In this document: in pieces, positions 61,447 to 64,000 of the stretch
How positions within the stretch are numbered: position 1 is the stretch's first letter
Layout of the letters: each line of letters begins with the position of its first letter
NCBI GenBank assembly: GCA_022749655.1
Contig: CP094243.1
Coordinates: 4,588,001-4,652,000, forward strand
Source of the DNA: Xanthomonas phaseoli pv. phaseoli
GTDB lineage: Bacteria; Pseudomonadota; Gammaproteobacteria; Xanthomonadales; Xanthomonadaceae
DNA length: 64,000 nucleotides
Direction: 5' to 3'
Notes under the pieces: model-generated
Databases searched by the model: none
The model's input: only the letters and a program-made list of their open reading frames with translations
Told to the model about the DNA's origin: nothing
Position numbers and translations under genes: made by a program

Positions 61447-61524
61447 AGGAATGGAGAATCGAGAATGGTGGAAGCGGAGGACTCTGGCGTTTCACCATTC
61501 CCGATTCCCGATTCCCCATTCCCA
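61447..61524. repeat. Inverted heptamer-array element inside purL, copy A
   Basis: On the plus strand AGGAATG-GAGAATC-GAGAATG, a 29-base core, then ATTCCCG-ATTCCCG-ATTCCCC-ATTCCCA. The two arrays are inverted with respect to each other. It lies between the [13 protein letters not shown] and SLIISAFAPVGDV segments of PurL. Confidence 0.88.
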
Positions 61525-62104
61525 ACCTGCCACTGCGCCTGCATCGACAGCGAATCCTTACCCACCGGCACGCTCAGTTCGAGTGCGGGGCACAGCTCCA
61601 TGCCGATCGCGCGCACGGCGTCGTACAGCAACGCGTCTTCGCCGCTATGGCCGGCGGCGGCCATCCAGTTGGCCGAGAGCTTGATGCTGTCCAGCCGCTG
61701 CACCGGTGCCGCGCACAGGTTGGTGATCGCTTCGCCCACTGCCATGCGCGCGGAGGCGGCCGCGTTTAACAGCGCCAGCGGCGTGCGTTCGCCGATCGAC
61801 ATCGCCTCGCCTTCGAAGGTGTCGAAACCGGCCAGGGTGATCGCGCAATCGGCCAGCGGCAGCTGCCACGGCCCGATCATCTGTTCGCGTGCGGTCAACC
61901 CGCCCACGCTGCGATCGCCAATGGTGACCAGAAAGCTCTTGGACGCCACGGTGGGATGCGCCAACACGCGCAAACCGGCCTGCTGCAGGTCCAGCGACGC
62001 GGTCTGCAGCACCGGCCACTGCGGCGCGGCCGGATGCGCCGCATCGCGATGCATCTTTGGCGCCTTGCCGAACAGGACATCCATCGGCAGGTTGATCGGG
62101 AGCT

Positions 62105-62204
62105 GGGATTGGGGATTGGGCATTGGGGATTGGTTGGAAGCAGGAGCGACTCCAGCACCCGAGGAAGCGCCGTTGCGAATCCCGAATCCCGAATCTCAAT
62201 CCCG
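62105..62204. repeat. Inverted heptamer-array element inside purL, copy B
   Basis: On the plus strand GGGATTG-GGGATTG-GGCATTG-GGGATTG, a 44-base core, then GAATCCC-GAATCCC-GAATCTC-AATCCCG. The architecture matches copy A. It lies between the [10 protein letters not shown] and [15 protein letters not shown] segments of PurL. Confidence 0.88.
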
Positions 62205-64000
62205 GAGTCGAAGACTCCATAGCCAACAACCAGCCGCTCCTCGGCCGTGGCCACGCCGACCGCGGCGAACGGGCAGCGTTCGCGGGCGCAGATGGCGGCG
62301 AATTCTTCCAGGCGCGCCTGCGGCACGCCGAGTACATAGCGCTCCTGCGATTCGTTGCACCACAGTTCCAGCGGCGACAGCGACGGGTCGTCGCTGAGCA
62401 CGCGGCCCAGGTCGATGATGCCGCCCACGCCCGAATCGTGCAGCAGCTCGGGAATGGCGTTGGACAGCCCACCCGCGCCCACGTCGTGGAACCAGCGGAT
62501 CGGGTTGTCCACGCCCAGCGCCACGCAGCGGTCGATGACCTCCTGGCAGCGGCGTTCCATCTCCGGGTTTTCGCGCTGCACGCTGGCAAAATCCAGCGCC
62601 TCGGCGCTGTCGCCGGCCGCCACCGAACTGGCCGCACCGCCGCCCAGGCCGATCAGCATCGCCGGGCCGCCGAGCACGATCACCGCATCGCCCGGCTGCA
62701 GGCGCAGCTTCTCCACCTGGTTGCGATCGATGGCGCCCAGGCCACCGGCCAGCATGATCGGCTTGTCGTAGGCACGGGTCAGGCCCGGGCCTTCGGCCAG
62801 CTCGAAACTGCGGAAATAGCCGAGCAGGTTCGGGCGACCGAATTCGTTGTTGAACGCGGCGCCGCCCAGCGGGCCGTCGAGCATGATGTCCAGCGCCGGC
62901 GCCATGCGCGGGTTCAGCGCGCGCGGCGCTTCCCACGGCTGCGGCAGGGTCGGAATGCGCAGGTGCGACACCGAGAACCCGGTCAGGCCGGCCTTGGGCT
63001 TGCCACCGCGGCCGGTGGCGCCTTCGTCGCGGATCTCGCCGCCCGCACCGGTGGCCGCGCCGGGGAACGGGGCGATCGCGGTCGGGTGGTTATGCGTTTC
63101 CACCTTGATCGCAAAGGCCGACGGCAGCACCGCTTCGCTGCGGTAGTGGCCGGTGGCCGGATCCGGGCGATAGCGCGCAGCCGGCACGCCTTCCACCACC
63201 GCCGCGTTGTCGCTGTAGGCCGACAAGGTGTGCTGCGGGGTCTGCTGGTGGGTGTGCTTGATCATGCGGAACAGCGAGCGCTCCTGCGGCTTGCCGTCGA
63301 TGGTCCAGCTGGCATTGAAGATCTTGTGCCGGCAATGTTCGGAGTTGGCCTGGGCGAACATCATCAGCTCGACGTCGGCCGGGTCGCGGCCCAGCGCGCC
63401 GAAACGTTCGCGCAGGTAGTCGATCTCGTCCTGCGCCAGGGCCAGGGCCAGGCCCAGGTCGCGGTTGGCCTGCTCCAGCCCATCCAGCGGCACGCGCTGC
63501 AGCTGGCCCGGATCGGGCACGTTGAACAGTGCCTCGGCGGCAGCGGCCGAGCCGAGCAGCGATTGCGTCATCGGGTCGTGCAGCAACTTGGCCACGGCAG
63601 CCTGGGCGGCCGCGTCGTCCGGCCAGCCGGCCAGGTCGATGCGGGTGCCGCGCTCTACCCGCTGGATCGGCTGCCCGGCCCCGCGTACCAGCTCGGTGGC
63701 CTTGCTCGACCACGGCGACAAGGTGCCCAGGCGCGGCACCACGTAACGCGAGGAGGCATCGGCATCGCGCGCGGCGGGCGCGGCGTTGGCCTGCAGGATC
63801 CGCTGCAAGGTGGCCTGGTCGGGCGACTGCCCGGCCTCGGCACGGATGAAGTACACGTGCCAGGCGCCAGTGATACGCAGCGCGGGAACGAGGGTTTGCA
63901 GGCGGGTTTCGAGCCGAGCGCGGCGGAACGGCGAAAGGGCGGAAGCGCCCTCGAGGACCATCATGTCCGGGGAACCGTGTCAGAAACGGGGCTGCAGATT

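Larger units (their letters stand above)
59908..63964 (-). pseudogene. purL: Phosphoribosylformylglycinamidine synthase (PurL), reading frame broken at two repeat insertions
   Basis: Fourth step of purine synthesis: FGAR + glutamine + ATP to FGAM; a large cytoplasmic single-chain enzyme. ATG at 63964 or 63961. N-terminal and FGAM-synthase domains show [59 protein letters not shown] and VGKDSLSM. The C-terminal glutaminase has the Cys nucleophile in LGVCNGCQML and the His in ILMPHPERTPRS. The frame changes twice, at 62105-62204 and 61447-61524, in heptamer-array insertions absent from enterobacterial PurL. Each change equals minus one base modulo three. The restored length is about 1,352 residues, against 1,295 in E. 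coli. The core motifs are all intact, so the disruption is confined to the inserts. Confidence 0.88.

Noticed and set aside
1..64000. tRNA or rRNA genes, prophage, integrative element or toxin-antitoxin pair
   Set aside because: No recognisable RNA gene, integrase, attachment site or toxin-antitoxin pair was seen in reading the window; the only mobile genes are the two IS elements.

Overview
The window is very GC-rich and looks like a chromosome segment of a plant-associated Xanthomonas (Lysobacteraceae). The evidence is a type II secretion operon in the Xanthomonas order E-F-G-H-I-J-K-L-M-N-D, a bcs cellulose cluster with bcsD, a xagABC-like exopolysaccharide locus, XadA/YadA-type adhesins and two common insertion sequence families. 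Species cannot be named from the window alone.

Layout. 1-4.5 kb: end of an ABC-F (EttA) gene, peptide deformylase, ArsC-type reductase, then a small secreted protein coupled to a broken PA-domain metalloprotease. 4.8-16 kb (minus): cellulose operon bcsD-bcsP-bcsA-bcsB-bcsZ-bcsC, with bcsZ and bcsC damaged. 16.2-18.6 kb (minus): pncB split by an IS3/IS407-type element. 19-25.4 kb (minus): xagA-B-C-like locus plus a glycosidase-like lipoprotein, with an IS5 element exactly between xagA and xagB. 25.5-26.4 kb: a GT2 glycosyltransferase. 27-32 kb (plus): kinase-TonB receptor-PnuC-GntR cassette with a GntR-type operator in front. 32.4-44.3 kb (minus): xps type II secretion operon ending in a small glycosyltransferase-like gene. 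44.4-59.2 kb (minus): two successive adhesin + S8 protease modules. 59.9-64 kb (minus): purL.

How the parts fit. Much of the window concerns the cell surface: cellulose and a second polysaccharide, secreted proteases, the secreton that exports such enzymes, and trimeric autotransporter adhesins. Two cofactor-salvage loci (pncB and PnuC) and one biosynthetic gene (purL) sit among them.

The main caveat is gene damage. Besides two clean IS insertions with target duplications, about a dozen genes carry one-base indels, mostly deletions in short homopolymers, and two carry CAG-to-TAG changes. They include xpsD, xpsN, bcsC, bcsZ, both adhesins, one S8 protease, the TonB receptor and purL. Either the strain is undergoing heavy gene decay or the assembly has uncorrected indels. 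The breakage of purL argues that at least some are sequence errors. In purL, however, the two breaks fall inside heptamer-repeat elements where copy-number change would itself shift the frame.
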